DNA of 64,000 bases from Halicephalobus mephisto (lineage: Eukaryota > Nematoda > Chromadorea > Rhabditida > Panagrolaimidae), in assembly GCA_009193035.1 (NCBI GenBank), contig SWDT01000010.1, forward strand, positions 992,001 through 1,056,000. Reading direction: 5' to 3'. The translations under genes and the position numbers were made by a program. Below the pieces are notes generated by a model that was not told the origin of the DNA, ran no database searches, and saw only the letters and a program-made list of their open reading frames with translations. Below are positions 23,845-36,565 of this stretch, in pieces (position 1 is the stretch's first letter; each line of letters begins with the position of its first letter).

Positions 23845-24387
23845 AGGTGTTCTGCAATCACGTCTAGTTGAGCGCAATCAATACATAAAGGCCACTATTA
23901 CGGTATTCATATACTAGATTCTAACTGAGCACAATCGATGGTAGAATTGTAATCTAACAGATATGGATTTTAATTGAACGCAATCAATACGTAAAAACCA
24001 CTATTACAGTATTCATATACTAGATTCTAACTGAGCACAATCGATGGTAGAATTGTAATCTAATAGATATTGATTCTAATTGAGCATAATCAACATATTC
24101 ACATCATGTTTTTCTGTAATTAATAAAATATAAAAAGATTAATTACACTTAATTTCAGTAAACTCTTGTTGAATTACAAGCTTACCATCGACTGTACTCA
24201 GTTAGAATCTAGTATATGAATACCGTAGTAGTGGCCTTTATATATTGATTGCGTTCAATTAAAATCAACATCTGTTAGATTACAATTCTACCATCGATTG
24301 TACTCAGTTAGAATCTAGTATATGAATACCGTAGTAGTGGCCTTTGTGTATTGATTGCGCTCAACTAGACGTGATTGCAGAACACCT
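23845..24387. mobile_element. Foldback element with about 240 bp inverted arms
   Basis: The left end AGGTGTTCTGCAATCACGTC is mirrored at the right end as GACGTGATTGCAGAACACCT. Each arm is itself a tandem of two units near 125 bp containing CATATACTAGATTCTAACTG and ATCGATGGTAGAATTGTAAT. The loop near 24090-24150 is AT-rich. There is no coding capacity. It lies just upstream of the chemoreceptor start. Confidence 0.88.
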
Positions 24388-24404
24388 ATATAAAATCAAT
24401 ACAG

Positions 24405-24720
24405 GTGCTGCGAATCACTTGTAATTAACCGTAATCCAATGGATTCGATTACGGTCAGCTACAACTGATTGAACAGCATTTGTGTGGTTTCTGAAAATTT
24501 GAAGAAAGTGCATCAAGATTGTTTTATAAAAACGTCCATATATGATTTTTACAATATTCAGTTAATTAAGAAATTATAAGATTACGAAATAAGTACAATG
24601 CAAAACTAAAAACACTACGTACTTTTAAAGATGCTGCAAATCACTTGTAACAGATCGTAATCGAGCGGATTTGATTACGGTCAGCTACAAGTGCTTCACT
24701 ACAGCTGTGACAATCGAAAA
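24405..24720. repeat. Two copies of a short palindromic element
   Basis: CACTTGTAA-CGTAATC followed by GATTACGGTCAGCTACAA forms a hairpin near 24420-24470 and again near 24640-24700. Confidence 0.65.
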
Positions 24721-24779
24721 AATCGGAAATTTTTCGTAGTAAAACCTAGATTTTCCAAAGAACAGTCCCAGACTGACCC

Positions 24780-25235
24780 TACTACAATCGATACTTCTTT
24801 GATCATGATTTAGTTACTGTAAAATAACGAAGATTAACTAAATCCATAATTAAAAAATAAATAATCATTTTTTATAAAATTGAAATTTTAAAATTTTGCA
24901 TTTTTGAAAATGTTTTAAGTTTTAGTCTCAAGACGAATGACTTTTCGACTATGATTTAGTTACTGTAAAACAAAAAAATCAACTAAATCCATATTCGAAA
25001 AATAAATAATTATTTTTTATAAAATTGAAATTTTTTAATTTTTAATTTTTGAAAATGTTCTGTTTTGGTCTCAAGACGAAAGATTTAGTTACTGTAAAAC
25101 AAAAAAATCAACTAAATCCATAATTAAAAAATAAATAATTATTTTTTATAAAATTGAAATTTTAAAATTTTTCATTTTTGAAAATGTTTTAAGTTTTGGT
25201 CTCAAGACGAATGACTTTTCATTTACTTTTTGTTT
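24780..25235. repeat. Tandem repeat, about 150-170 bp, three units
   Basis: Units contain GATTTAGTTACTGTAAAACA, ATCAACTAAATCCATAATTA and TTTTGGTCTCAAGACGAATG. The next segment to 25440 is unique AT-rich DNA. Confidence 0.8.
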
Positions 25236-25469
25236 ATAAACATTTTTATCATATGTTAAAAACAGCTAAACTTGTGACTGACAACGGAATCGATTATGAT
25301 TCACGGCTTTTTCATTCAATAATTGATCTTTTTTATCTAAAATCAAATCTGGACCTTTGATCACAAAACACAATTTCTGAATTACTTTTTTGTTATAATT
25401 TTAAACACAATATATTGAAGAAAATTAATTAACATAAAGATTAAAAAATAAATCAAATATTTTTCGTGA

Positions 25470-26600
25470 CAGGACCCGGAATTTTTAAAATTTAAAATTG
25501 ATTTTTTAAATTTAAAATCGATTTTTTTTAAATTTGAAATTTGAAATTTATTTTTTTTTAAATTAAAATTTTTTTTATATTTAAAATTATTTTTTTAATT
25601 TAAAATTATTTTTTCAAAATTTGAAATTTATCTTTTAAAATTTAAAATTGATTTTTTTTTAAATATTTCAATCGTGGTCCTAACAGGAAATTTCTGATTT
25701 TTTTAAATCATGAATTTAATCGTAAAGAAATAGGAAACCAGCGAATACTGTATTGAAGAAAATTAAAAATAATTTTTGCTAAAATAAGATTTTTAAAAAT
25801 TATTTTTCATTTTTTAATTATTTTTCATTTTTTTAAATTATGTTCTAAATTCTGATCTCGTCAAAAATGATTTTAAATTTAAAAAAAGTTATTAAATATT
25901 AAAAAAATTTAAATTTTTAGTTTAACAAATAAAAATAATTTTTTTAATTTTTTTTAAAATGTTTCAAATTTCGGTCTCGCCAAGAATTATTTTTAATTTT
26001 TTTTAAACTACTGTATATTTAAAAAATTTAAAACTGTATTTTAAAAAAATTCTTTGAAATCAAATTTTTTCTAATTTTCAACTTTTTTTTAAAATGTTTC
26101 AAACTTCGGTCTCGCCAAGAATAATTTTTAATTTTTTTTAAACTACTGTATATTTAAAAAATTTAAAACTGTATTTTAAAAAAATTCTTTGAGATCAAAT
26201 TTTTTCTAATTTTTAATTTTTTTTAAAATGTTTCAAACTTCGGTCTCGCCAAGAATAATTTTTAATTTCTTATTTAAAAACAAATTTAATTACTGTATAT
26301 TGGAGAAAATTAAATTCGTAATTGAAAAAAATAAAAGTAGTTTTTAGTAAAAGTTAATTTTCGAAAAAAAAAATATTTTAAAAATTTGTTTAAAATTTTA
26401 TTTTTGAAAATAAATTTAATTACAGTATATTTTAAAAATAAATTTATTATTAAAAAAAATAAAAATTCAAAAATTTCTAATTTTATTTTTAAAAATAAAT
26501 TTAATTACAGTATATTGAAAAAAATAAATTCATTATTGAAAAAAAAATTTATTAAAAAAAATAAAAATTCAAAAATTTTTTCAAACATGTTTCAAATTTC
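25470..26600. repeat. AT-rich block with a 127 bp tandem repeat
   Basis: A unit with CTTCGGTCTCGCCAAGAATA and AACTACTGTATATTTAAAAA repeats three times at about 25970-26280. Flanks are low-complexity AT. The 95-codon frame at 26386 is a repeat translation. Confidence 0.75.
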
Positions 26601-26819
26601 GATTTTGAAACGAAATTTCCGATTTTCCTGTGACCATGGGCTTGGTTACCGTATACTGAACGCAATTAACTAACTTCGCAGTCCGAGGATAAATAGAAAA
26701 TTGTTCTTGACGAGACTAATTTTAATTTTTATAAATATTTCCGAAATTTCACTTTCGAAATGAAATATTTTTTTTTAACTGCAAGTTCGATTACTGTAAT
26801 TTATACAAAATTGTCTAAG

Positions 26820-27480
26820 TTCTTAATCGAAAAACAAATTAATGATCTTTCGCGTCAGAACCAATGATTTTTTATTCAATAGTTTTTGAACTTTTGGTCC
26901 TGACACGAAACATAATTTACTTTTCGATCGTAACTTTGGTTACTGTATATCAAAAACAGTTATGTAAATTAAGAATAAAATAACAAATCAGATGTCATTC
27001 GTGTCAGGACCAGTGATTTTTTATTTAATATTTTTGAACTTTTGGTCCTGACACGAAATATCCAATTTACTTTTCGATTGTAACTTCGGTTACTGTACGT
27101 TAAAAATAATCCTAAAAAACAGAAAAATAAGTTACTGATCCTGACACGAACGATATTTATTATTTTTTAAATTATTTTCAGAATTTTGGTTTTGACACGA
27201 AATATTCAATTTTCTTTTCGATCGTAACTTTGGTTACTGTACATTAAAGACAGTTAACTAAATTAAGAATAAAATAACAAATAAGATGTTATTCATGTCA
27301 GGACCAGTGATTTTTTATTTAATATTTTTTAACTTTTGGTTTTGACACGAAATATTCAATTTACTTTTCGATTGTAACTTTGGTTACTGTACATTAAAGA
27401 CAGTTAACTAAATTTAGAATAAAATAACAAATAAGATGTTATTCATGTCAGGACCAATAACATCTTTTTCGATATTTTTT
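26820..27480. repeat. Tandem array, about 150 bp, five units
   Basis: Each unit has CGTGTCAGGACCAGTGATTT and, 40-50 bp later, its inverted partner TTTTGGTCCTGACACGAAAT, then GTAACTTTGGTTACTGTACA. Every unit therefore carries a small hairpin. Confidence 0.85.
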
Positions 27481-27683
27481 AAACTTTTGGTCCAGGCAAA
27501 AAGTACTCAATGACATTTAAGATCATAACAAACTAATTATTGGCTATACGACATTTGTTGTTTTTCGACTCGCGCTGGTTTCGAAATTATTTGTTTTTTA
27601 AAATCTGTTTTTTTTATTTAACGGAATTTAAGTTAATCCAGCTACCAAAAACTGGTTCTGTGACACCTGCGTTTTAGACGTGC

Positions 27684-28466
27684 TTCAATTCTAACAATTC
27701 CAAAAATAAAAAATTTGAAATAACTTTTTTGTAGGAAATTTCAGACGTTATTTTAGGCAAATTTCAGTTTTTCAGTCTTGATACGAAAGGCTAGATGTTA
27801 TTAGAATTGGAGATTAGTCTTCAGAATCCAAAATTCTGAATGTGAATTATTGATTCTGATTCGAAATTCAGAATTTGCGGTTTTGATTACGCAATTGTAA
27901 GTTTTTTTGTTCAATTTTAACTACAATACTGGAAGCGAGATATTTGATACACGTGTCTGGGACAGAAACGTCATATAGTCAACTTTAAACATTTTTAAAA
28001 TTGAATAATAGTTATAACGAAATACTCGGGTCCGTAGATTTTAAATTTGAAGTCAAACCCCAAGATTCTGAAGGTGAACTGTTGATTACGATTTCAGATT
28101 CAGAATCTACGGGATCGATTACTCTATTCTAAGTACTTTGCGTTCAATTTTAAAGATGTTTAAAGTTGACTATATGACGTTTCTGTTCCAGACACTTGTG
28201 TATCAAATATCTCGCTTCCAATATTGTAGTTAAAATTGAACAAAAAAACTTTCAATTGCGTAATCAAAACCGCAAATTCTGAATTTCGAATCAGAATCAA
28301 TAATTCACATTCAGAATTTTGGATTCTGAAGACTAATCTCCAATTCTAATAACATCTAGCCTTTCGTATCAAGACTGAAAAACTAAAATTTGCCTAAAAT
28401 AACGTCTGAAATTTCCTACAAAAAAGTTATTTCAAATTTTTTATTTTTGAAATTGTTAGAATTGAA
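27684..28466. mobile_element. Large foldback element, about 322 bp arms
   Basis: The arms 27684-28005 and 28143-28466 are near-perfect inverted complements around a 137 bp loop. The ends read TTCAATTCTAACAATT-CAAA and its complement. Internal landmarks are TCATATAGTCAACTTTAAAC and its inverse. It has no open frame. Arms this long and similar would give an RNA hairpin with a stem above 300 bp. Confidence 0.92.
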
Positions 28467-28839
28467 ACAAAACTGTCTGGGATAAAAATGTAAAACGGAA
28501 ATTAATATAAAAAATAAGATAAATTTCACAAAATAGAAGACATTTGTCGTACAGGATAATTATTATTTAAAACAAACCTAAAAAATCAAAAAATTTCGAA
28601 ATTATTTTTTAAAAGTAAAAATAATTTTAAATTCATAGAAATTCAATGTGGATTTACCCGAGTCTCCTGTTTGACAAGGGATATGGTAACGAGATTAAAG
28701 ATATTATAAACTAAAAAATTCATAAAACTCTCAATTATATTTGGGAAATTGATTTTTGAAAAATAATCCTATTACTTTAGAAAAATAAAAATTTTCATTA
28801 TGAAATCGCCTAAAAACTAATTTTTTGGGATTTCATAAT

Positions 28840-29260
28840 ATTTCAAACTATCGTAAAAATTTAAAAATTAATTTGTTTGCAAAATTATCTCGAGACAAAT
28901 TTTAGAACTTTTTAAATATTTTAAAAATCATACTGTAGTGAAAATTTAAAAATATTATTTTTGTAAGATCGCTTCAGGACCAATTTTAGAACTTTTTAAA
29001 CATTTTAAAAATCATACTGTAGTGAATATTAAAAATTAATTTGTTTGCAAAATTATCTCGAGAAAAATTTTAGAAGTTTTTAAACATTTTAAAAATCATA
29101 CTGTAGTGAAAATTAAAAAATATTATTTTTGTAAAATCGCTTCAGGACCAATCTTAGAACTTTTTAAATATTTTAAAAATCATACTGTAATAAAAAATTA
29201 AAAAATATTATTTTTATAAAACCTCTTTGAGACCAATTTTAGAACTTTTTAACTTTTAAA
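28840..29260. repeat. Tandem repeat, about 105 bp, five units
   Basis: Units contain TTTTTAAACATTTTAAAAAT, CATACTGTAGTGAAAATT and TTGCAAAATTATCTCGAGAC. 29260-29950 has looser copies of the same family. No gene seen. Confidence 0.75.
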
Positions 29261-30242
29261 ATTACATTATTATGGAAATTAAAAATTTGCATTTTTTTAA
29301 ATCGATTAAATGTGTACTTTAAATTTCGCCGATTCTATAAAATTTATGTTACTATAAAAAAACGAATATTATCATGTAATCGTTTCGAAGGAATTTTCAG
29401 AACTTCCTTGAAAATTTAAAAATCAACAAAAATTTTTTTCATGAAATCGTTAAAAATGGATTTTCCGGGATTTTCTAAAATTTAGAATTACGATTAAAAT
29501 TAAATATGCAGTTTCAAAATTTCTCTTGATTTCAATTTTCAGAAATTTAAAATCATACTGTATAAAAACCAAAAATCAATATTTTCGAAATGGTCGCGAT
29601 CCAAATTTTGAAACTTTTTAAAATTTTATAAAATTTCTAATTTTATAAAAAAATTAAAATTAAAAATTTTCAAAAAACAGTCTGAACACGAAATTCGAAA
29701 ATTTTCAAAAATCATACTGTAGAAAATTAAAAAATTAATTTTATTACGAAATTTGCAAAAATTAATTTTAAAAATCTTTTAAAACTTAAAATTTCTAATT
29801 TTATAAAAAAATTTTAATTTAATTTTAAAAAATAATCTCGACACGAAATTTCCAAAAAAATCATACTGTAGAAAATTTTAAAAATTTTCTAAAATTATAA
29901 ATTTTAATTAAATTTAAAAAAAATTAAATCTTAAAAAAATTAAAATTTTAAAAAAATTATATTCTACCTAAAAATGGAAACTTCAAGTTTAACGATTTTC
30001 CATTTGAATACAGAAAGAACCACAACTTTCACAACTCTTTGTTTTGATTCTCTAGACGATTGCGCAGAAAAAAATAAATCTTCTTTTCCTATTCAATCAT
30101 TTTTGTCTTGCAATCTCATCTAAAGGTCAGACTTTCCATTTCTCAAAGATCCTCCTGTTCAAACTACCCGTTTTATTTTTTTCACTTTGTAAAATTTTTT
30201 GAATTAAAAAATGGCGCCATGGCTACCGTTTTTTGTGGAATA

Positions 30243-33200
30243 TTATGTAATGGAGTTATCGGCCGTTTGTGTTCGTGTCCGGTTTGCTCGATTGACAAGC
30301 ATCGCTTCAACATAATAAACAATATTTCCAGCTTGAAATTGTCGACTTCGCTCACGAGAAACATATTCGTGTGAATTTTGCTTCTTTCTTATAAAAAGCT
30401 CGTAAGCCACCGGAAGATGCATCGTAGTCCATGAGACATAAGCCGTCAGGAGGGGAATGCACATGAGAATCGTCGATCGCACGTACTGAGGACTGTCCTG
30501 AACGGAACTTCTCGTGTTAATCATACCATATAAAAATCAAAATTAACAACACAATTTTTTAGAATCTTTTGGAAACTGCAAATTGCTGATTTTCAATGGT
30601 TTCAGAAACTCCTGTAGGATTCTACAAAACCGTAGAAATTTCCAAAAGATTCTGGAAGTTTCAAAAAGATTCTGAAAAGCTCCAGAAGTTTGAACTAGGT
30701 TCTGAAGAGCTCTAAAAACTTCTAAAAGATTCTAGAACATTCTAGAAGTCCATACAAGCTTCCGAAAAATCCTAAAAATCTTTCCAAAAGTTTAAACAAT
30801 CCCAGAAACTTCTGTTGGATTCTGGAAGTTTCAAAAAGATTCTGGAAGTTTCAGAAGTTTGAACTAGATTCTGAAGAGCTCTAAGAACTTCCAAAAACTT
30901 TCGAATGTTTTAAAAGTCTACTACGGTATTTTAAACTTTTTTTTTTAATTTCATGAGATTTTAAGTCTCTAGAACCTCCCATTAAATTTTAAGACTAGAA
31001 ATCTCAGGAATTCCAGAAGTTTATCTGAGACTTAGAATCTTCCACTACATTTTGGAAGCTTCTAAAATTTTAAACGAACTTTTAGTTATTATAAAATCAA
31101 GCAAACCTGCATGAAAATTAACGGAAGCAAGATGGCGTAGTTGACGATGAAGCAGAGGGTCCCGGCCAGGCCTATCCTTGCTTGTCTCACCTGGAAATAC
31201 ATCATTAGGTCAAAATTAAACAATTCACAGATCAATAATAAATTTTTTCACAAAATAATCTCGATACAAATTTCTAAAATTTTGATTTTAAAAAATTTCT
31301 AAATTTATATTTAATTTTAAAACATTTTGAAGATTTTTATGAGATTCCAAAAAGCTTCCAAAATTTCAGAAATTCCAAAGTTTCAGAAAATTCAATTAAA
31401 TTCTGAAAGATTTTACGGTTTTGAAATTTAGGAACTACCGTAATATTTTTGAATTTTTAAGTGAATCTCGGAAGATTCTAAAAATTTTTTGAAACTCTTA
31501 CAAAATTCATGGAAATTTAGAAGTCTTGTATTGGATTCTGGAAAATTTTATAATTTTATAAAGTTTTAAAAACTACCGTAATATTTTTGAAAATTTTGAC
31601 ATTTTTAACTATATGTTGAAATTTTTCATGAAATTTCAGAAGATTCTAGAAATTACCGTAATATTGTTAAAGATTTCAGAATCCTTAATGAGATTCCGGA
31701 AAAGTTTAAAAATTCTTAAAAAATTTTTCAAAATTTTAGAATTTCCTACTGTATTCCAGAAACTACCGTAATATTTTCAAAGATTTTGCAATCTCTATTT
31801 GTGTCGAAATTTACAGAAATCATTATTAAAATCAAAGTCAAAATAAAATCCACAATTTGTTTGTAATATTTTGGCAGACTGGTTCATTAATTTTTTTCGA
31901 AAATTTGACTTTGACGTTGATCCGTAATATGTTTCTGTTCCAATTTTTACAACTTTAATTTAAAAATTAAAAATTAAAAACCATTTAAAATAACTTTACA
32001 TCTGTTATATAGTACTTTAAAGGCCATTTTAGGTAAGTTTCTATTTTTATAGTTTTATATAAAATTTGAAATATCTTTAAAATCCAAAGTTAGTCTTCAG
32101 AATTTTAGATTCTGGAGATCAATTATTAATTCAGATTTCAGATTCTAAATCTATGGATCAGATTAGTCTGTTAAGTATGTTGTAGAATTCCAACTTTAAA
32201 ATTGGAATATAAAAGCTCCAGATATAAGTATTCTTTAACTCAGAATTCTGGATTCTGGAGGTCAATTATTCAGATTTCAGATTCTAAATCTATGGATCAG
32301 ATTAGTCTGTTAAGTATTTTGTAAAATTCCAACTTTAAAACTGGAATATAAACACTTGGGACAGAAACATCACTCAATCTGTTAATTTCGATATTGAATG
32401 TAAAAAACTTAAATTTTATTCAATTCAAACTAACCTGGAACATGATTTTATTTCTGATGGCGTTCTTCTGGAAGTAGAAAGTCAATATTACCAAAGACAT
32501 CGGGAGAATCAGCAAAACCGTCGTTTGGATTTCGTTGTTGCTGCTACAGTACTTGTAATGGTTGGGCATTCTTGAGAGAGTCGGCGGTCTGAGAAGGACC
32601 CAAATAAGACAGATCAAGAATTGTCCGAAGCAGATCGTCATCAACATAACGATCGAGGATTTAGTAGGGGTATTTGTGTAAGATACAAGTCTGGTGTAAA
32701 ATCTGGGTCTTGAAAGTCTGACGGCCTTGATGAGGAACACAGCATGGGTTATCAGCAGCAATATCGTCGAGACCGTCCAAGCAGCTCCGCAGATGTAAAT
32801 TGAGGATGTCGGCAACGTCAATCCGGTAACTATGAAAAGCAAAATCTGAGTCACGGCCTGGATGTAACACAGATCCGGGGTACTCGCCATCACCATCGGG
32901 GTCTTTCTTTTGTTGTAGATATAAGCAGCCAAAAAAATACTCAAGAAAATCCCAAGACAGCCGAATCCGATCAGAACGTACATCTCCGGCGTCGGATCGT
33001 AGAAAATCGGCGACGAAGGTTCCGGAACACAGCCGTTCACAAATGCATTCGGGATTTCGTCGATGGAGCAATTCAGACAAGTCAACATCGTGGAATTTAT
33101 AAATTGATTATCCCCACAGAATTTACAAGACCAGCAGCATTTCGTAAGGATGTCCGGGATCGATTTCTCACAGGTGCTCTGACATTGCTTGAATTCCTCC

Positions 33201-36200
33201 TGAATAGAATCGTAAATCGGAATCGAAAGAACGGCTTCAGTGTCGTCTGACGGTTTGGCTCCAACATAGGGGTTGTAGGACTCCAGAACCAATCGCCAAC
33301 GTCCCTAAAAATTCAATGTTACAAAAATCATATATGAACTTTTTCACAGAATAATCTAACCACGACTTTTAGGAACATTTAAAAAAACCTAAATTTTAAT
33401 TCTGCGTAATAATTATTTCATAATTACTCATATATTACAAAAATCATATATGAACTTTTTCACGGAATAATCTAAACACGACTTTTAGGAACATTTAAAA
33501 AAAAATAAATTTTAATTCTGCGTAATAATTATTTCGTAATTACTCATAAATTACAAAACTCATATATGAACTTTATTACGGAATTATTTGGAAATGAATC
33601 CTTCATGTTTTTTAGAAAGTTTAGGAATTTTAGGTAAAAAACAAAAAAGAACGCGCGTAGGAACAGGGCGGGTCGATCTCGACTAAATAGCCAAATTTAC
33701 GATTTTTCTTTTTTCACTCGCTTCTGCGCGGGAATTCAAAAAATATCTTTTTTAATTTTTAACATTTATATATAAAAATCAATAAAAAAGTAAATTCCTT
33801 TATATATAAATTATGTAATTATAAAAGTGAAGCAATTTAATATGTAAATTGGTTTTTTATATAGTAAATTATGTAATTTTTTATGTAAAATTAAAAATTA
33901 AAATTAAACAAAACTTGCCCCGTGGTACTGGAAGACGTTGTAGACAGGTTCGGAAGCCCTGTTGAAGACGGAGAAGTTCCGTCCGTTGTCATCAGTGAAG
34001 AAAGCGTCCAGCATATACTGTAGCATCAGACTGCCAGTGTACTGTTTCGTCAGATTGTCACACAGTCCTTCACCCGGATTACAGTAATCATTATGGATGT
34101 TTTTCAAAGAAGAAGCAATGATCATCAAAGCATCATAAACGTGTCTAGCTTCAAGTACAGCTTCATCCGGAATATTTTTTATTTTCTCATTTCCTGTACA
34201 GGTCATACTGTAGGAACACGTGTTCATATTCTTCTTCCAACAGCAGAGATTATCTTGTTCGATCAACTCGATTATCCATTGGTTCTGAAAAAATTTTTTC
34301 AAAAAAACGGTCTCGATCGAATTTTCAGAAATATTTAAAATTTACAAACATCATAATTGTAAAAAATTCAAATTTTCTACAAAGTGATTTCGGAAGGAAT
34401 TTCTGGAACCTTTTAGAAAATCCAAAAATTTGATGTTTTAGCTAATTTTAAAAATTTTATTGGGTTTTAGGATTGGAAATTTAAGAGATTCTAGAAAGTT
34501 TTAGAATCTTTCCATGAGAATCAAAAAAGATCTAAAATTTTCCCATGAGATTCTAGAAAGATCTAAAATCTTCCTATGAGATTCTAGAAGGCTTCAGAAT
34601 TTTCCCATGAGAATCTAGAAAGTTCTAAAATCTTCCTATGAAAATTTATAAAATTCTAGAATTTCCCTTTTGAATTCTAAAATATTTTAAAAACTTTCAA
34701 TGATATTCTACAAAGAGTTAAAATCTTCCACTGGATTCTACAAGATTCCGGAAAGTTTTAGTCTTCTACTCGATTCTAGAAAATGTTAGAAATATTAACA
34801 AGATTCTCAAATTTTCAAAGTATTTTCCATGAAATTTTTAAAAATTTTTAAATTTTGTATTAAATTTTAGAAATTTTTTAATTTTCCATAAAAATCTAAA
34901 AAGTTTCAAAATTTTTCATTAAATTTTAGAAATTTCTAGAATTTTCTTAAATTTTCCATCAAATTCTAAAACCTATGAGATTCTGAAAAACTTCAAAATT
35001 TTTGTATTCGATTCCAGGAGCTTTCATTAGATCCCGGAATTTTCTACGAATTATTATTCGAAAATTTTTTAATAAAAAACCCACATCCGTAGTGGCCAAA
35101 GTGGGTCCTGTGACGATTTCCTCGAGGGGCGGATAAGGATCGACGTCTTCTTCCACGGCGAAGGCGTATTCTACGAGATCAGAAGCCGTTATGTGCTTGC
35201 TCGGGAGGATCAGCTGAATCTGCCCCAGGTTGTACCCTAAGGTCTCCAGGAACGGGATCGTGAGTTCCGCCGCGCCGTCCTCCATGAACATCACGAGGAC
35301 CCTTACCGTATTCGATTGCAGTCCGAACACAAGGGCCCCGAGTTCCTTCTCCAGCTGAAAACCACCAATAATACTGTAAAAAATAAAAAATAAAAACTTT
35401 AAGAAATAAAAACTTGAAAAAATAAAAACTTTAAAAAATAAAAACTTGAAAAAATAAAAAAAATGTTAAAAAATATAAAAAGTGTAAATTTAAAAAATTT
35501 TTAAAATATAAAAAATATAAATTTTAAAAAATATAAAAAGTATAAATTTTTAAATTTTTAAAAAAATTATAAAAAATTACAAAATTTTTTTAAAAATTCG
35601 AAATTTTCTGTAGAATTTTAATTTTAAAATTGTCTATTTTTGGTGACTTACCGTATCCTCGTTTCCATTTTGTCCGAGACTGAGCTCGAAGTAGCCCTCG
35701 ACGCAGGGGCTTCTGAATATCTTCTCGTTGGTGCTGTCGGTGACGTCACTGAAGTCGGTTCCATCACAGTAATTCACGATTGTTTTGAACTGATTCATCA
35801 ACGAAATTCCGAAAGAACTGGAATCGTAGATGACGTGGATATGGTACCACTGCTGGGACTGGAGGATGTCGAAGACGACTTGGGCTCTGTAGATGTCTGA
35901 AGCGCCGGATCTCAGGAAATAGGGATAAGTCGTCGGATTGTCCAATTCAGCACTGCTAGATCCACTGGCAACAATAGGAAGACAGAAAGCTCCAAGAAGG
36001 TAATTCACGTTCGTTCCGATTTCGCCGGAGAAAACGCCCGTCGCGGCGAACATGGGATTCAGAATGTCTTCTTTCCGGGACTCCTTCCAGGGCTCGCAGA
36101 ATACGTGAGAAGTGCTGATGGAGCTGACGATGTTCTGGAGCGTGACGGAGGCGTTGTCGCAGGTGTCCACGAAGCGCGACTCCACGGTTATCCCCGTGCC

Positions 36201-36425
36201 GTTCAGGACTTCCTCGTTGACGATCTCCATCACGTGTTCATGTACCATCGCAAGAATAACATTCGTCGGGATAATAGTGTCACATGTAAAGTCCAAAAAA
36301 GCCGAATGAATAGAGTACAAACTCAGCAAAGTCACGTTGTAGCTTCTGGGGTCTTCCGAATCCTGCGCCTTACCCGGGATCAGCAAAACGAAAGCAATAA
36401 ACCTGAATATCTGCCATTTCATCAT
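30243..36425 (-). CDS. Class C GPCR (metabotropic glutamate/calcium-sensing receptor-like)
   Basis: Six exons, 35652-36425, 35085-35354, 33919-34284, 32435-33304, 31107-31190 and 30243-30497, join with every intron in phase 0 to give 872 residues. A signal peptide (MMKWQIFRFIAFVLLIPGKA) is followed by a Venus-flytrap ligand domain to about residue 500. A cysteine-rich linker with CCWSCKFC (526-533) follows. Seven membrane segments start at about 578 (MYVLIGFGCLGIFLSIFLAA). Exon 5 carries TM6 and exon 6 carries TM7 with a 40-residue tail. Against mGluR the amino-acid-binding signature seems kept: GEIGTNV for the first serine site, ASGSSSAEL for Ser/Thr, and RSGASDIYRAQ for the Asp. The Tyr of the NYG motif is Phe in SSFGIS. 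Two ATGs stand in tandem at 36425 and 36422. It should be a plasma-membrane dimer sensing an amino acid or related ligand; assignment to an mgl gene is not possible. Confidence 0.88.
30540..31090. repeat. Intron repeat rich in TTCTAGAA and TTCTGGAAG
   Basis: The stretch is in the last intron of the class C receptor gene. At 30730-30747 it holds TTCTAGAACATTCTAGAA, four alternating heat-shock-element pentamers. Confidence 0.7.
31200..32430. repeat. Intron DNA with a two-unit repeat near 32090-32370
   Basis: Two units of about 130 bp carry AATCTATGGATCAGATTAGT, CTGTTAAGTAT and TTCCAACTTTAAAA. They are diverged relatives of the 27684-28466 foldback interior. 31250-31800 is low-complexity DNA with repeated AACTACCGTAATATTTTTGA. 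Confidence 0.65.
33310..33600. repeat. Intron tandem repeat, about 110 bp, three units
   Basis: Units contain AAAATCATATATGAACTTTT, AACACGACTTTTAGGAACAT and TCTGCGTAATAATTATTTC. They lie inside the apparent GC-AG intron. Confidence 0.75.
33917..33918 (-). other. Apparent GC donor of a GC-AG intron
   Basis: Exon 3 of the class C receptor gene ends CACGGG and is followed by GCAAGT, the favoured form of a GC donor. The acceptor TTTTTAG is at 33305-33311. The phase-0 join gives FQYHG-GRWRLVLES, matching the mGluR strand before the cysteine-rich region. A GT donor five bases downstream would put the join out of phase. Confidence 0.65.
34340..35080. repeat. Intron low-complexity repeat
   Basis: Imperfect copies of CCATGAGATTCTAGAAAGAT-CTAAAATCTT run through 34480-34960. 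No further exon seen. Confidence 0.65.
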
Positions 36426-36565
36426 TTGACATTCCAAAGGCAAATGGACCCGACCATCCAGCAATAAAGTCGAAGAAGGTCTGTTTGATAAGAAACAGTT
36501 GTCTTCTGGTTGAACATGATCGATAATTCCCTAATCGGGTAGTATCAAAAAACAAAAGAACCAAC

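Noticed and set aside
29974..30123. 49-codon plus-strand frame from ATG (METSSLTIFHLNTERTTTFT start)
   Set aside because: It lies in what should be the 3' untranslated region of the class C receptor on the other strand, with no acceptor or relative known.
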